Part shown: piece after piece, positions 16,237 through 25,674 of the stretch
Position numbering within the stretch: the first letter of the stretch is position 1
Layout: the number at the start of each line of letters is the position of its first letter
Assembly: GCF_011752975.1 (NCBI RefSeq)
Contig: NZ_VWWP01000010.1
Span: 1-64,000, forward strand
Reading direction: 5' to 3'
DNA length: 64,000 nucleotides
Source: Chryseobacterium sp. Tr-659
GTDB taxonomy: Bacteria; Bacteroidota; Bacteroidia; Flavobacteriales; Weeksellaceae
Translations under genes and position numbers: made by a program
Notes under the pieces: generated by a model
Told to the model about the DNA's origin: nothing
The model's database searches: none
Seen by the model: the letters and a program-made list of their open reading frames with translations, nothing else

Positions 16237-16935
16237 TTATTGTTGTAAATTGTTATAATTCCATGCAGCTACAAAAATTCCTGCGGTTTCCGTTCTCAGT
16301 CTTTGATTACCCAGGGATACTGCTTTTACTCTATGCTCTGCAAGAAATGCAATTTCCTTTTCAGAAAAATCACCTTCAGGACCTATTAAAAATGTAAGCT
16401 GTTCCAGTTGAGGAATATTATTAAGATCAATTCTTTCTAAATTCTCATGGCAGTGGGCAACAAAAGTATGTTCCGGATTAATATTTTTCAGAAAATCAGT
16501 CAGCTTTATGGCATCATTGATTACCGGGAAATGAAATCTGAGACTTTGTTTTGAAGCAGCAATAGCCTGTTTCCGGATCTTATCAATATTGATATTTTTA
16601 CGTTCCGTTTTCTCTGTTATAATAATACTGATTTCCGAAATACCCATTTCCACGGCTTTTTCCACAAAGAATTCTATCCTGTCAATATTTTTGGTAGGTG
16701 CAATGGCAATATGAAGGTTTGGTTTAAATCCCGGCAGATCCTTTTTAATCTCCGAAACTTCAATACCCGCTTTTTTTCCTTCTATAACCAGTTTTCCAGA
16801 AGCCACTGTTCCTTTTCCATCCGTTACATGAATATCTTCTCCATCTCTCATACGCAGCACTTTTACAATATGCTGCTGTTCCTCATCATTGATAAAGACC
16901 TGTTGATCTGCTATTTCTCCGTAAAATAATTTCAT
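16237..16935 (-). CDS. rsmE: 16S rRNA m3U1498 methyltransferase
   Basis: SPOUT methyltransferase that methylates N3 of U1498 in 16S rRNA. 232 residues, the family length. N-terminal PUA-like part with HIVKVLRMRDGEDI, middle AIAPTKNIDRIEFFVEKAVEMG, and C-terminal knot motifs LIGPEGDFSEKEI and LGNQRLRTETA. Its start overlaps the upstream gene by 4 bases (ATGA), so it is the third gene of a tsaD operon. Confidence 0.93.
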   Translation of the reverse strand: MKLFYGEIADQQVFINDEEQQHIVKVLRMRDGEDIHVTDGKGTVASGKLVIEGKKAGIEVSEIKKDLPGFKPNLHIAIAPTKNIDRIEFFVEKAVEMGISEISIIITEKTERKNINIDKIRKQAIAASKQSLRFHFPVINDAIKLTDFLKNINPEHTFVAHCHENLERIDLNNIPQLEQLTFLIGPEGDFSEKEIAFLAEHRVKAVSLGNQRLRTETAGIFVAAWNYNNLQQ

Positions 16936-17327
16936 ATATCCTGACTTATAAATGCAACACCCGTTTTAATGGTTGTATAGATATCCGTATCACATTCCCG
17001 GTAAGAGCACATGTATATTTCTTCAATCCAGGTATTGTTAATGAAAATCAGATTTAAGTATTCCTGTTTTCTCAGATTATTTTTGATCGATAAATAATCT
17101 CCCTCTTTTGGTGTGTAAGGAAAACTGAAAAGATGTTCAGAATTGATTAATTTTAAAACTTCATCTTTTATATCCTGAATATATCCTGTTTCAGAGCTTG
17201 ATGGGAAATAATCTACAGAATTCACTAAATTGTCATTTTTTCCTGTTACTGTTTCCAGTATCCAGTAATATTTTGAGTTCTTTTTAGAATGTGTCCCCAG
17301 TACTTTTTCTTCTAAGAGTATTTTCAT
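16932..17327 (-). CDS. Hypothetical protein in the tsaD-rsmE operon
   Basis: 131 residues, cytosolic, mixed alpha/beta, ending in TGVAFISQDI. No domain recognised. It overlaps tsaD and rsmE by 4 bases on each side, so it is translationally coupled to both. Position hints at a role linked to RNA modification, but nothing in the sequence shows one. Confidence 0.7.
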   Translation of the reverse strand: MKILLEEKVLGTHSKKNSKYYWILETVTGKNDNLVNSVDYFPSSSETGYIQDIKDEVLKLINSEHLFSFPYTPKEGDYLSIKNNLRKQEYLNLIFINNTWIEEIYMCSYRECDTDIYTTIKTGVAFISQDI

Positions 17328-18340
17328 AAATCATATTTTGCAGTAGCCGTAGTCCTCAGGTCTGTAAATTCACCTCTTTCAAACTTCAGTTTCGCTACCA
17401 TGGCGATCATGGCGGCATTATCTGTTGTATATTCAAATTTGGGGATATAGATACTCCAGCCGAGTTTTTCTTTGTTGTCTTCCATGGCTTTTCTCAGTGC
17501 AGAATTGGCAGATACACCACCTGCAATGGCCACTTTATTCACATGAAGATCTTTTGCTGCTTTTTCAAGCTTGTTCATCAGAATTTCAATGATAGATTTT
17601 TGTACAGAAGCACAAAGGTCATTCAGGTTTTCTTTGATGAAATCCGGATTTTTTCTAACCTCTTTCTGGATGAAGTAAAGTACGGAAGTTTTGATCCCAC
17701 TGAAAGAATAATCATAGTTTTCCAGCTTTGGTTTGTTGAATTTGAAAGCATCAGGATTTCCTTCCTTGGCAAGTCTGTCGATGATAGGTCCGGCAGGATA
17801 ATCAAGATCAAAGATCTTTCCTATTTTATCAAAAGCTTCCCCTGCGGCATCATCTATGGTTTTCCCGATAATTTCCATATCGAAATAATCTTTTACCAAT
17901 ACAATCATGGTATGGCCGCCGCTTACGGTAAGGCACAGAAAAGGAAAGGTAGGCGGCACAGGATTTGCATCTTCGATGAAATGGGCCAAAATGTGGGCTT
18001 GGAGGTGATTTACTTCAATCAAAGGAACATTAAGGCTCATAGCCAAAGACTTAGCAAATGATGTTCCTACCAGAAGAGATCCTAAAAGTCCGGGTCCACG
18101 TGTAAATCCTATAGCTGAGATAGCATTTTGTTGTATATTTGCTTTGGAAAAAGATTTTTCAACAACGGGGATAATATTTTGCTGATGGGCCCGTGAAGCC
18201 AATTCAGGAACAACACCTCCATATTCTTTATGGATGGCCTGATTCGCGGCAATGTTTGAAAGAATAGCATTTCCCTTGATGATAGCTGCTGAGGTGTCGT
18301 CGCAGGACGATTCAATACCTAAAATTATAGAGTCGCTCAT
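17324..18340 (-). CDS. tsaD: tRNA N6-threonylcarbamoyladenosine transferase
   Basis: Transfers the threonylcarbamoyl group to A37 of ANN-decoding tRNAs, with TsaB, TsaE and TsaC elsewhere. 338 residues, standard. ASKHA fold: GIESSCDDTS near the N-terminus, metal-binding HLQAH (His112, His116), SGGHTM, and AGGVSAN. First gene of a three-gene operon with 4-base overlaps. It is divergent from tamB with only 4 bases between the two start codons; its -7 box lies inside tamB codons 2-4, which leaves almost no leader. Confidence 0.95.
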   Translation of the reverse strand: MSDSIILGIESSCDDTSAAIIKGNAILSNIAANQAIHKEYGGVVPELASRAHQQNIIPVVEKSFSKANIQQNAISAIGFTRGPGLLGSLLVGTSFAKSLAMSLNVPLIEVNHLQAHILAHFIEDANPVPPTFPFLCLTVSGGHTMIVLVKDYFDMEIIGKTIDDAAGEAFDKIGKIFDLDYPAGPIIDRLAKEGNPDAFKFNKPKLENYDYSFSGIKTSVLYFIQKEVRKNPDFIKENLNDLCASVQKSIIEILMNKLEKAAKDLHVNKVAIAGGVSANSALRKAMEDNKEKLGWSIYIPKFEYTTDNAAMIAMVAKLKFERGEFTDLRTTATAKYDL

Positions 18341-18344
18341 AATA

Positions 18345-21300
18345 ATGGCAAAGTTAGAGAATAATAACGAGAATGAGAATAAAAAATCGGTAACTGAAAA
18401 CTTAGGTGATCAGGTACAGAAAACTGTCGAAAATGTAGAAGGAAAAGTTCGGGAGACAGTGAAAGAAGCGTCTGAGCTTGCTTCGGATGCGATACATCAT
18501 CCTGTAGAAACGGCTGAAGAGTTCGGGAAACAGGCCATAAAAGATGTCACCAGTTATACCTGGTGGGCAAAGCTTCTTCTTATTCTTTTCTGGCTGGGGG
18601 TTTTTCTTGTGGGAGGAGTTCTTATAGCTGTTAATCTTCCGGTAACCAAACAATGGGCCGCAGATCAGGCATTAAAGCTGGTTAATAATGATTTTAAGTC
18701 TGAATTTTCTACAGAAAGCGTAGATGTAAATTATTTCGGGGATGTAACCATAAAAGGGTTGAAGGTTAAAGACTATAAAGGTTTTGAATTTATTAAATCC
18801 CGTGAATTCCGTGCAGATTCAGACTGGATCTCACTTGCGGTGAATGCCATTTCAGGAAACAGCAATTCTTTAAGCTTCAATTCACTTACACTTGTGAATG
18901 CCGATGTAAAGGTGATTACCTATAAAGGAGACAGCATCTCCAATTTTGTAAGATTTGTAGATCTTTTTGATAACGGGAAGAAGAGAGATCCGAAAAAACC
19001 TCCTTTTCAGTTAAATTCAAGAATACAGATCATTGATTCCAAAGTTTCCATTGTGAATGAGAATTCTCCCGGTGATAAAGGAAAATGGCTTACTGCAACA
19101 AAATTTAATTTAAAAGCACCTAACGTTAAAGTCAATGGCCCGAATATTTCGGCATTGATCAATAATATGTCATTTGTAACGACGAGATGGGGAAAATCTC
19201 ATATCGTTGATACGTTTTCAACAGAATTATCTCTTACCAAGCAGTTTCTTTCTTTAAAAGATCTTACCTTAAATACAGATCATACTTTACTTCAGGGAGA
19301 TATTAAATTCAATCTTCATGATGGTTCATGGGCTGATTTTGCGGATAAAGTACGCTGGGACATGAATATTGATCAGGGAAGCCAGATGAGCGGGTATGAT
19401 ATCAGCTACTTTGTAACGAACTGGGATAATATCAAACCATTCAACCTGGCGGGAACAATGACGGGACCTTTAAATAAATTCCATCTGGAAAATTTTCTGA
19501 TCAGAAACCCTGATGTGAATATAGCGACCAAAACTATGAAAGTGGATAATCTGCTGAATGGACATTTTTCAATCGAAACAAAAAATCTTTCTACGGATTT
19601 CACCTATAAAGATCTGAAAGCAATGATGCCTTCTTTTATTTCGAATAAGATGAAGAATTTTGCAGATGATTTCGGAAAATTAAAATACAATGGAACGGCA
19701 AAAGTAAACCCGGATCAGATTTATGTGGAAAGCGGGAATTTAATGACCGGAATAGGACAGGCAAGCATTTCCAAACTGACCTTAACAGGCTACAGTACAT
19801 CTATGCCGAAATATTCAGGCTATCTGGATGTAAAAGATCTTAATACTTCTGTAATTACGAAGAATAAAACGGTAGGCTTGATCTCCGGGAAATTTGATCT
19901 TAACGGGCAAAGTTTTGATGTGAATACGATGCGTCTGACAACCAAGTCTCAGATTGCAAGTGTTGAAATCATGGATAAAACAATCAATAATCTTTATCTT
20001 GATGGATTGTTGGATCATAAAAAATACAACGGACTGATCACAGTTAATGATGAACAGGCGAAAGCAACAATTAAAGGACTGATAGATTTCAGTACTTCCA
20101 AGGTGGCTATGGATGTGAATGCTGATGTGACTTATCTGAACATGAACTACTTCACCAGTAAACCAGGAAATCAGATTGTGAGCGGACAGGTGGAAGGTAA
20201 GATGTCTATGTCTTCCATTAATGATCTTACGCTGGATGTGAGTGCCAATAATCTTCATTTTGCTACTGCTACTCAGAAGTATGATATTCCTAATGCCAAA
20301 CTGAAAACTTTTGTAGATGCGGGAGGCCGTGTTATTGATGTGGATGCTCCGGGAGCGGCTATAGGTAAGATTTCCGGAAGATACAGTCTTGCCGATCTTG
20401 CAGGAATGGTGGAAAATGGGGTTGGAAAGATCTTGGTGGGACCTCCGCCTAGAAAACTATATCGCGGGCAGAATTTTACACTGAAATTTGATGTTCAGCA
20501 GGGTGTGGTCAATTATTTTTTACCTGAGCTGAAGCTGCCGCATGGTGCTGTAGTAGAGGGGGAATATGATGGGGATTCCAATAATCTCATCCTGAATCTG
20601 GATGCTTCTGCCTTAAAATATGTCATGACGAAAGAAGAAGAGGTTACAGATGCTGATAAAGCTCTTGCTGCCTCCAATCCGGATTATAAGATCAATGACA
20701 GAAAGAATCTCAATAGAGACAGCGCAATGGTGGACAGTCTTAAGATCAGAATTAATACTGCTAATCTGAGCCAGCAGCTGTATGCGAGAATCAATAGGTT
20801 AGAATACAATAAAAATATTATCAAAGACTTTGAGCTTAAAGGAAGCAATGAGAACGGAAATATACTGCATCTGGCCACAGTATTTAAACACGGAAGTCCT
20901 GATGATGAAATTAATGAAAAGCTTAAAGAATATGCCATCAATGTGGATCAGTCTACAGATGATGCAGGTGATTATGTTTTCAGGTTTGAGCCTACAGAAG
21001 TAAAATTCAATGAAGTGACGTGGGCAGTAGATACAAGCCCGGAGCTTAACCATTCCATTACGTACAGGAAGAAAACCGGTGATTTTGATATCAGGAATTT
21101 GCGTGTTTATTCTGATAAAAGTGCATTGTTTATTAAAGAAGCTCAGTTTAAATCGGCAAAAGATTTTTATGTAGATGCTGACATCAATGATTTTGCTATA
21201 GAAAAGCTTCTGGAAATGCAGTCGGGAGGGAATACAATGGATATTAAAGGCCTTGCAAACGGAAGTGTCAAGATCAAAATGGATAAAAGCACACTGCAGC

Positions 21301-23138
21301 CTTTGGTAGATCTTACGGTAGATAATATTAAGATGAACGGTAATGATATGGGAGATATTTCTATTTCTGCTACCAACGGTTTCTCACTGAATGTGTATGA
21401 TATAGATGTAAAAGTTCATTCTGCAGGAGTTCTTGGAAATAACAGTCTTAACCTGACAGGAACAGTGAATAATAATACGTCTACTCCGGTTATTGATCTT
21501 AATGCTGAGATGCGTGATTTTGATCTTGCATTTACACAACAGTTTGTACAGTCTATTTTTGGAAACCTCCGCGGAAAAGCAACTGGAGATCTTAAGATTA
21601 ACGGTAAGCTTAATAATCTGGATTATAGCGGGGATATTGCTTTGAAAGATTTTGGATTAAAACTTTTGTTCACAGGTGTGGATTATTCATTTGATGATAC
21701 CGTAATCCAGCTTACAAAAGGGCTTGCCATTCTTAACAATATTGAAGTGCATGACGGAAGAACCAATTCCAAAGGAAACGTCTCCGGGGCGATCCAGTTT
21801 GAAACCCTTTCTTCAATGGGAGTTTCTCTCGTAATGAGGGCTGATAATCTTCTGATGCTTAATACAACCCAAAAAGATTTCGATTTGTTCTGGGGAAGAG
21901 TTTACGGACAGGGAGATCTCTATGTGGACGGACCTGTTTCAGGGCTGAGTATCACAACACCTAATATGAAGGCACTGAATGGAAGTACATTTACTTTCAA
22001 TTCAAGTTCCACTTCAAATGTTGAAGAATTTAAGATGCTGAGATTCCTGAAAGAAGGAAAAGACGGATTGATTACCCTGGAAGAAAAGAAAAAGACAGGT
22101 GCCAACATGAATATTGATTTCAATCTGGCAGTAGATAAAGGAACAACAGTGAATGTGCTTGTTGGAGATGATGTAGGAAATATTACGGTAAAAGGAGTTG
22201 CTGATCCTCTGAAATTCCAGATGAACAGACAGGGGAATATTGCCATGAGCGGAACTTATAAAGTGGATAACGGAACATTTATCTCTAAAGCGATTCTTAA
22301 TAAAACATTCCAGATTGAAAAGAACAGCAGTATCAGATGGGATGGTGATGCAATGAAACCTACACTGGATATCACAGCGAATTATATCAGGATGGTTTCC
22401 AATGCCGGAGAATACCTCAGTATGGGAAAACTTCAACCTATCAGTATTTTACTTCAGGCTAATATTACTCAATCTCTTGTTGATCCAAAAATTGATCTTA
22501 ATGTAACAGCTTTAGATGTATCCAGCCAGGTAAGGGAAACCCTTGCGGCAAAGATGAGCCAGGAAGGAGAGAAGGTTCTTCAGTTCGGTTCAATCCTGTT
22601 GCTGAGCACTTTCAACGTATCCAATACAGGAGGGGTAGATGTGAATGTAGGGAATGTAGCCGAATCTTCAGGTTATAATATTCTTTTGAAACAATTAGGA
22701 TCTGTTCTGAATACGATGAGTAATGAATTCCAGATTGACCTGAACTATGTAAAAGGAGATCAGAACTCTAATGTTGGAGATAGAGCCAATGCAGGGGTAA
22801 GTGTAGTCGTTTCTCCACGACTGAATGTAAAAACAGGTTTAGGAATCCCATTATCCAAAACAGAAGGTACCCAGCAAAACAATTATCTTTCTACAGAAGG
22901 TTCGGTAGAATATGATTTGTCTAAGAAAAATGACGGTACTTTTTTGGTACGTGCTTATTCTAAGCCTACAAACATCGGAATGGTGAGTACAAACGGTTCT
23001 GCTAATCAAGCTTATGGTGTAGGGGCTGTGTGGAGTAAAAGCTTCAATTCTTTGTTTAAAAAGAAGAAAAAAGACAAAAAAACTGCGGAGCCGAAAAGTG
23101 AAATAAAAACAGATTCTATAAAATCAAATGGTAAATAA
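18345..23138 (+). CDS. tamB: TamB-like translocation and assembly protein (DUF490)
   Basis: A giant periplasm-spanning protein thought to move phospholipids and/or help outer-membrane protein assembly, working with a BamA-family partner. 1597 residues from the ATG at 18345. The first 70 residues are charged and helical (coiled-coil-like). One transmembrane anchor follows at about 76-96, then a very long run of short beta-strands with AsmA-like and DUF490 character. The C-terminal DUF490 core has GQGDLYVDGPVSGLSI, YKVDNGTFISKAI and the usual 'IRWDGDAMKPTLDITANY' strand. A Lys-rich tail (KKKKKDKK) closes it. It is longer than E. coli TamB (about 1260), as is usual in Bacteroidota. The frame extends upstream into tsaD, but ATG 18345 is the sensible start. 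Confidence 0.9.
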   Translation: MAKLENNNENENKKSVTENLGDQVQKTVENVEGKVRETVKEASELASDAIHHPVETAEEFGKQAIKDVTSYTWWAKLLLILFWLGVFLVGGVLIAVNLPVTKQWAADQALKLVNNDFKSEFSTESVDVNYFGDVTIKGLKVKDYKGFEFIKSREFRADSDWISLAVNAISGNSNSLSFNSLTLVNADVKVITYKGDSISNFVRFVDLFDNGKKRDPKKPPFQLNSRIQIIDSKVSIVNENSPGDKGKWLTATKFNLKAPNVKVNGPNISALINNMSFVTTRWGKSHIVDTFSTELSLTKQFLSLKDLTLNTDHTLLQGDIKFNLHDGSWADFADKVRWDMNIDQGSQMSGYDISYFVTNWDNIKPFNLAGTMTGPLNKFHLENFLIRNPDVNIATKTMKVDNLLNGHFSIETKNLSTDFTYKDLKAMMPSFISNKMKNFADDFGKLKYNGTAKVNPDQIYVESGNLMTGIGQASISKLTLTGYSTSMPKYSGYLDVKDLNTSVITKNKTVGLISGKFDLNGQSFDVNTMRLTTKSQIASVEIMDKTINNLYLDGLLDHKKYNGLITVNDEQAKATIKGLIDFSTSKVAMDVNADVTYLNMNYFTSKPGNQIVSGQVEGKMSMSSINDLTLDVSANNLHFATATQKYDIPNAKLKTFVDAGGRVIDVDAPGAAIGKISGRYSLADLAGMVENGVGKILVGPPPRKLYRGQNFTLKFDVQQGVVNYFLPELKLPHGAVVEGEYDGDSNNLILNLDASALKYVMTKEEEVTDADKALAASNPDYKINDRKNLNRDSAMVDSLKIRINTANLSQQLYARINRLEYNKNIIKDFELKGSNENGNILHLATVFKHGSPDDEINEKLKEYAINVDQSTDDAGDYVFRFEPTEVKFNEVTWAVDTSPELNHSITYRKKTGDFDIRNLRVYSDKSALFIKEAQFKSAKDFYVDADINDFAIEKLLEMQSGGNTMDIKGLANGSVKIKMDKSTLQPLVDLTVDNIKMNGNDMGDISISATNGFSLNVYDIDVKVHSAGVLGNNSLNLTGTVNNNTSTPVIDLNAEMRDFDLAFTQQFVQSIFGNLRGKATGDLKINGKLNNLDYSGDIALKDFGLKLLFTGVDYSFDDTVIQLTKGLAILNNIEVHDGRTNSKGNVSGAIQFETLSSMGVSLVMRADNLLMLNTTQKDFDLFWGRVYGQGDLYVDGPVSGLSITTPNMKALNGSTFTFNSSSTSNVEEFKMLRFLKEGKDGLITLEEKKKTGANMNIDFNLAVDKGTTVNVLVGDDVGNITVKGVADPLKFQMNRQGNIAMSGTYKVDNGTFISKAILNKTFQIEKNSSIRWDGDAMKPTLDITANYIRMVSNAGEYLSMGKLQPISILLQANITQSLVDPKIDLNVTALDVSSQVRETLAAKMSQEGEKVLQFGSILLLSTFNVSNTGGVDVNVGNVAESSGYNILLKQLGSVLNTMSNEFQIDLNYVKGDQNSNVGDRANAGVSVVVSPRLNVKTGLGIPLSKTEGTQQNNYLSTEGSVEYDLSKKNDGTFLVRAYSKPTNIGMVSTNGSANQAYGVGAVWSKSFNSLFKKKKKDKKTAEPKSEIKTDSIKSNGK
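18349..18356 (-). promoter_or_regulatory. -7 box TAACTTTG for tsaD, inside tamB
   Basis: Minus-strand TAnnTTTG whose end is 8 bases from the tsaD ATG, so transcription should start within a few bases of the start codon. It overlaps the first codons of tamB. Confidence 0.5.
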
Positions 23139-23220
23139 TTAGAATATTTTAATGATTTTTATCATCTGTGTTAATTATTGTTAATATTTGATATATATTT
23201 TTTAGTTAAATTATTTTTCG

Positions 23221-23228
23221 TAAATTTG
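23221..23228 (+). promoter_or_regulatory. -7 box TAAATTTG
   Basis: TAnnTTTG in a strongly A+T-rich stretch, 44 bases before the Lrp-family start codon. Confidence 0.6.
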
Positions 23229-23272
23229 CAAAAAATACATAGATTTTTTAAAAAAATTGTAATTTAACTAAT

Positions 23273-23743
23273 ATGAACTATCAACTGGACGAAATAGACA
23301 AGAAAATTCTTGATTTCTTAGTAGAAAACACAAGAATGCCTTTTACTGAAATTGCAAAGCAGATGGATGTTTCTGCTGGAACAATTCACGTAAGAGTGAA
23401 AAAGATGGAAGATGCAGGTATTATTTTGGGATCATCTCTTAACATTGATTATGGTAAGCTTGATTATCATTTTACAGCTTTCATAGGTATCCTTTTGACA
23501 AAATCAAATCGTACTCAGGAAGTATTGAAAGAATTGTCAACTCTTCCAAATGTAATCGAGGCTAGTGTTATTTCCGGAAAATATAATATTTTCTGTAAAG
23601 TAAGAGCTAAGAATACGGATGATGCTAAAAGAATTATCTATCAAATTGACGACATTCAGGACGTAATGAGAACTGAAAGTATGATCTCTATGGAAGAATT
23701 CTTAAGTGACAAAAACAGACTGATCAACGCGATCTCTGTATAA
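23273..23743 (+). CDS. Lrp/AsnC family transcriptional regulator
   Basis: 156 residues. N-terminal winged helix-turn-helix (LDEIDKKILDFLVENTRMPFTEIAKQ, with recognition helix SAGTIHVRVKKMEDAGII), then the RAM/AsnC ligand-binding domain (AFIGILLTKSNR to DDIQDVMRTESMISMEEF). Octameric feast/famine regulators of this family sense amino acids. No target can be read from context: it is followed by a strong terminator and a small membrane gene with its own promoter. Confidence 0.9.
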   Translation: MNYQLDEIDKKILDFLVENTRMPFTEIAKQMDVSAGTIHVRVKKMEDAGIILGSSLNIDYGKLDYHFTAFIGILLTKSNRTQEVLKELSTLPNVIEASVISGKYNIFCKVRAKNTDDAKRIIYQIDDIQDVMRTESMISMEEFLSDKNRLINAISV

Positions 23744-23771
23744 GTCAAATTTTAAAAACGAATAATTATAA

Positions 23772-23801
23772 AAGAACTTATGAAATCTCTCATAAGTTCT
23801 T
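23772..23801 (+). terminator. Terminator of the Lrp-family gene
   Basis: Perfect 12-bp stem AAGAACTTATGA/TCATAAGTTCTT, 6-base loop, then TATTTTT. The T-run is also the -7 box of the next gene. Confidence 0.85.
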
Positions 23802-23809
23802 TATTTTTG
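23802..23809 (+). promoter_or_regulatory. -7 box TATTTTTG overlapping a terminator T-run
   Basis: TAnnTTTG that begins in the T-run of the terminator before it and ends 5 bases before the ATG at 23815. A start site at the usual distance would fall on or next to the ATG. Confidence 0.5.
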
Positions 23810-23814
23810 CAGGT

Positions 23815-24192
23815 ATGGAAGAATACAGCTATTTTGACGAAGATCCGAAGAAAGGATGGGGATTTGTGCTCGCATTTGCAGCTTTGATGCTGTTTACGAT
23901 TATGGGGCTTGGAATTGATGTGGATGAATACCTTCAGCACGAATATCTGGAGATCCCGAGGTGGTATTTTTATGTTATCTTTTCGATAGATCTGTTGATG
24001 ATGGTAGGGCTGGTGCTGATGTTCTTTTATAGAAAAGTAGGAATCTTTATGTTCCCAGTACTACTGGTGCTGCATTTCTTTATGCATAATTACTATCTGT
24101 CAACATTTTTATATACAGATGTTACCAATCTTTTCCTTTTTACAGGATTCGGGATGCTGGCCATAATTCCGAAATGGAAATTTTTTAAATAG
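23815..24192 (+). CDS. Small four-helix membrane protein, unknown function
   Basis: 125 residues: an acidic start (MEEYSYFDEDPKKGWG) and four hydrophobic helices (about 15-35, 48-70, 74-93, 98-120). No family recognised. It probably sits in the inner membrane. The start codon is 5 bases past a -7 box, so the message may be leaderless. Monocistronic. Confidence 0.7.
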   Translation: MEEYSYFDEDPKKGWGFVLAFAALMLFTIMGLGIDVDEYLQHEYLEIPRWYFYVIFSIDLLMMVGLVLMFFYRKVGIFMFPVLLVLHFFMHNYYLSTFLYTDVTNLFLFTGFGMLAIIPKWKFFK

Positions 24193-24310
24193 GAGAATAC
24201 AGCTGGTTGGTGTAAATTAAAATGAATCAGACCAAATGAATTGATCATTCTGAATTCTATACGTAAAACCTCATATTTGAATTCTTTATTCATGTGATCT
24301 ATAAAATAAC

Positions 24311-24343
24311 AAATAGCTTTTAAATTCAATTTAAAAGCTATTT
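24311..24343. terminator. Bidirectional terminator
   Basis: Perfect 15-bp stem (AAATAGCTTTTAAAT and its complement), 3-base loop, T-run after it; lies between the small membrane protein gene and the convergent RiPP cluster. Confidence 0.8.
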
Positions 24344-24389
24344 TAATAACAAGAATAAGAATATAAAAGAGAACATTAATCATACAGAA

Positions 24390-25475
24390 TCAGGTGATTT
24401 GAATCCCTGTAAGGTCATAAAGGTGGATAATTTCCGTTTTTAACGGATTGGCTGCCCAATCTTCCCATTTACAGATATAGGGGTTATAACCACACTTTAA
24501 AGGCTTTGAAGTATCTAAACTTTGTTTTTTTTTAAGAGCATCTTCAGTATAGGCTCTGCAATCTGTACATACATAACGGAATTCACAGTCTTTGCAGGTT
24601 TCAATAAGGTCTTTGGTTACGCTCCAGTATTTTTTGAAACCGGGTTGCTCTATAACTTCTTCAAGTGTGCTATTTTCCATATTTCCAAAGCTTTCTTTCA
24701 TTAGTGGACAGTTTTTAATATTGCCAGCCTTGTCAATGCCTATTTTTTTATGCAGACATGAGTTATGATTGATTGCTTCCAGTACTTTTGGAAGGTTGGT
24801 ATTAAAGTATTTCAAATCAACCTTTCCGCATGATGATATTTTCAGGTCTTCTTCAATATAGTGCAGTGTAAACCGATATTCATCTTTAGCTTTAAAATGA
24901 GGAGCCGGACAATTGTAGAAAATAATATTATATATTCTTGAGGTATGGTTATGAAGGAGCTTAATAGATGTTTGATCAATTTCACGTTTAAAAGGAGAAA
25001 ATATTTCTATTCCGGATAATACTGAAGTTTCAAAAGTCTTATCAATGTTAATAATATCTTGTGCGCTGAGAGTTTTTGTACTGTAAATAGTCAAATGTTT
25101 TACCCCGAGGTTTTCTATTGATGGTTTTATTTTCTCTAACAGGCTGATATCATCCATTTCCATAAAGATATCTGCTATGAGGCTGGGCTCGTGATATTCA
25201 TGTGAAAGTGGCGGAAAATTTTTGTTCCAGTCATTCTCTGTAATAAATCCATATTCTTTTTCAAGAAGAATATCCAGATATTCCTGAATGATATTTTTAG
25301 AATCTTCGTCATAATCATTCATCATATTTTCTATGGAGTATTTTTTCAAGTCCTCTGTTATTTCATAGAGTTCTAAAGGATACAGCTCTGATACGTTTCT
25401 CTGGAGATCAGAGATTAGAATTCTGCCAGCTCCTTTGGTGATGAGAATGTTTGAAAATAGATTGAAATATTTCAT
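24390..25475 (-). CDS. gwsS: Grasp-with-spasm system SPASM-domain peptide maturase
   Basis: 361 residues. It has a SPASM-type cluster-binding end, with Cys294, Cys297, Cys303 and Cys306 (CKDC, YVCTDC), then Cys328 and Cys335; further Cys lie at 189, 216, 240 and 256. The radical-SAM CxxxCxxC motif is absent from the N-terminal half, as is characteristic of this branch, so it may bind Fe-S clusters without being a radical-SAM enzyme itself. It is the last gene of the RiPP cluster, overlapping a 60-codon ORF by 4 bases. By family knowledge it works with the ATP-grasp protein on the precursor peptide; the chemistry it performs is not established. Confidence 0.85.
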   Translation of the reverse strand: MKYFNLFSNILITKGAGRILISDLQRNVSELYPLELYEITEDLKKYSIENMMNDYDEDSKNIIQEYLDILLEKEYGFITENDWNKNFPPLSHEYHEPSLIADIFMEMDDISLLEKIKPSIENLGVKHLTIYSTKTLSAQDIINIDKTFETSVLSGIEIFSPFKREIDQTSIKLLHNHTSRIYNIIFYNCPAPHFKAKDEYRFTLHYIEEDLKISSCGKVDLKYFNTNLPKVLEAINHNSCLHKKIGIDKAGNIKNCPLMKESFGNMENSTLEEVIEQPGFKKYWSVTKDLIETCKDCEFRYVCTDCRAYTEDALKKKQSLDTSKPLKCGYNPYICKWEDWAANPLKTEIIHLYDLTGIQIT

Positions 25476-25654
25476 AATAACCGGGTCACTGATTTTACTG
25501 GTTTTTCTCTAATATAGAATTGAGTACCGTATTTCTCACATGCTATGAAATAAATTATCTCTTCATTCTTCTTATGTGGAGTTTTCTTTTTTATAGTTTC
25601 AAGATATTTGAATGTAAGTGGGAGCAAGTAGGTTTCGTTGAATTTATTTTTCAT
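25472..25654 (-). CDS. Small protein in the RiPP cluster
   Basis: 60 residues, basic (11 Lys), no signal peptide, no Cys cluster (one Cys). Its stop overlaps the start of the SPASM gene by 4 bases, and it begins 20 bases after the ATP-grasp gene, so it is coupled to both. No family recognised. It could be an accessory or leader-binding protein. Confidence 0.55.
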   Translation of the reverse strand: MKNKFNETYLLPLTFKYLETIKKKTPHKKNEEIIYFIACEKYGTQFYIREKPVKSVTRLL

Positions 25655-25674
25655 TATTTTTGATTTTAATAAAG

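Noticed and set aside
18253..18344. Upstream extension of tamB into tsaD (start at 18252)
   Set aside because: The added residues are the antisense of tsaD and carry no conserved feature; ATG 18345 precedes the charged helical start.
24390..25475. Full radical-SAM enzyme in the RiPP cluster
   Set aside because: SPASM cysteines are present but the N-terminal CxxxCxxC motif is missing, so radical-SAM chemistry cannot be assumed.
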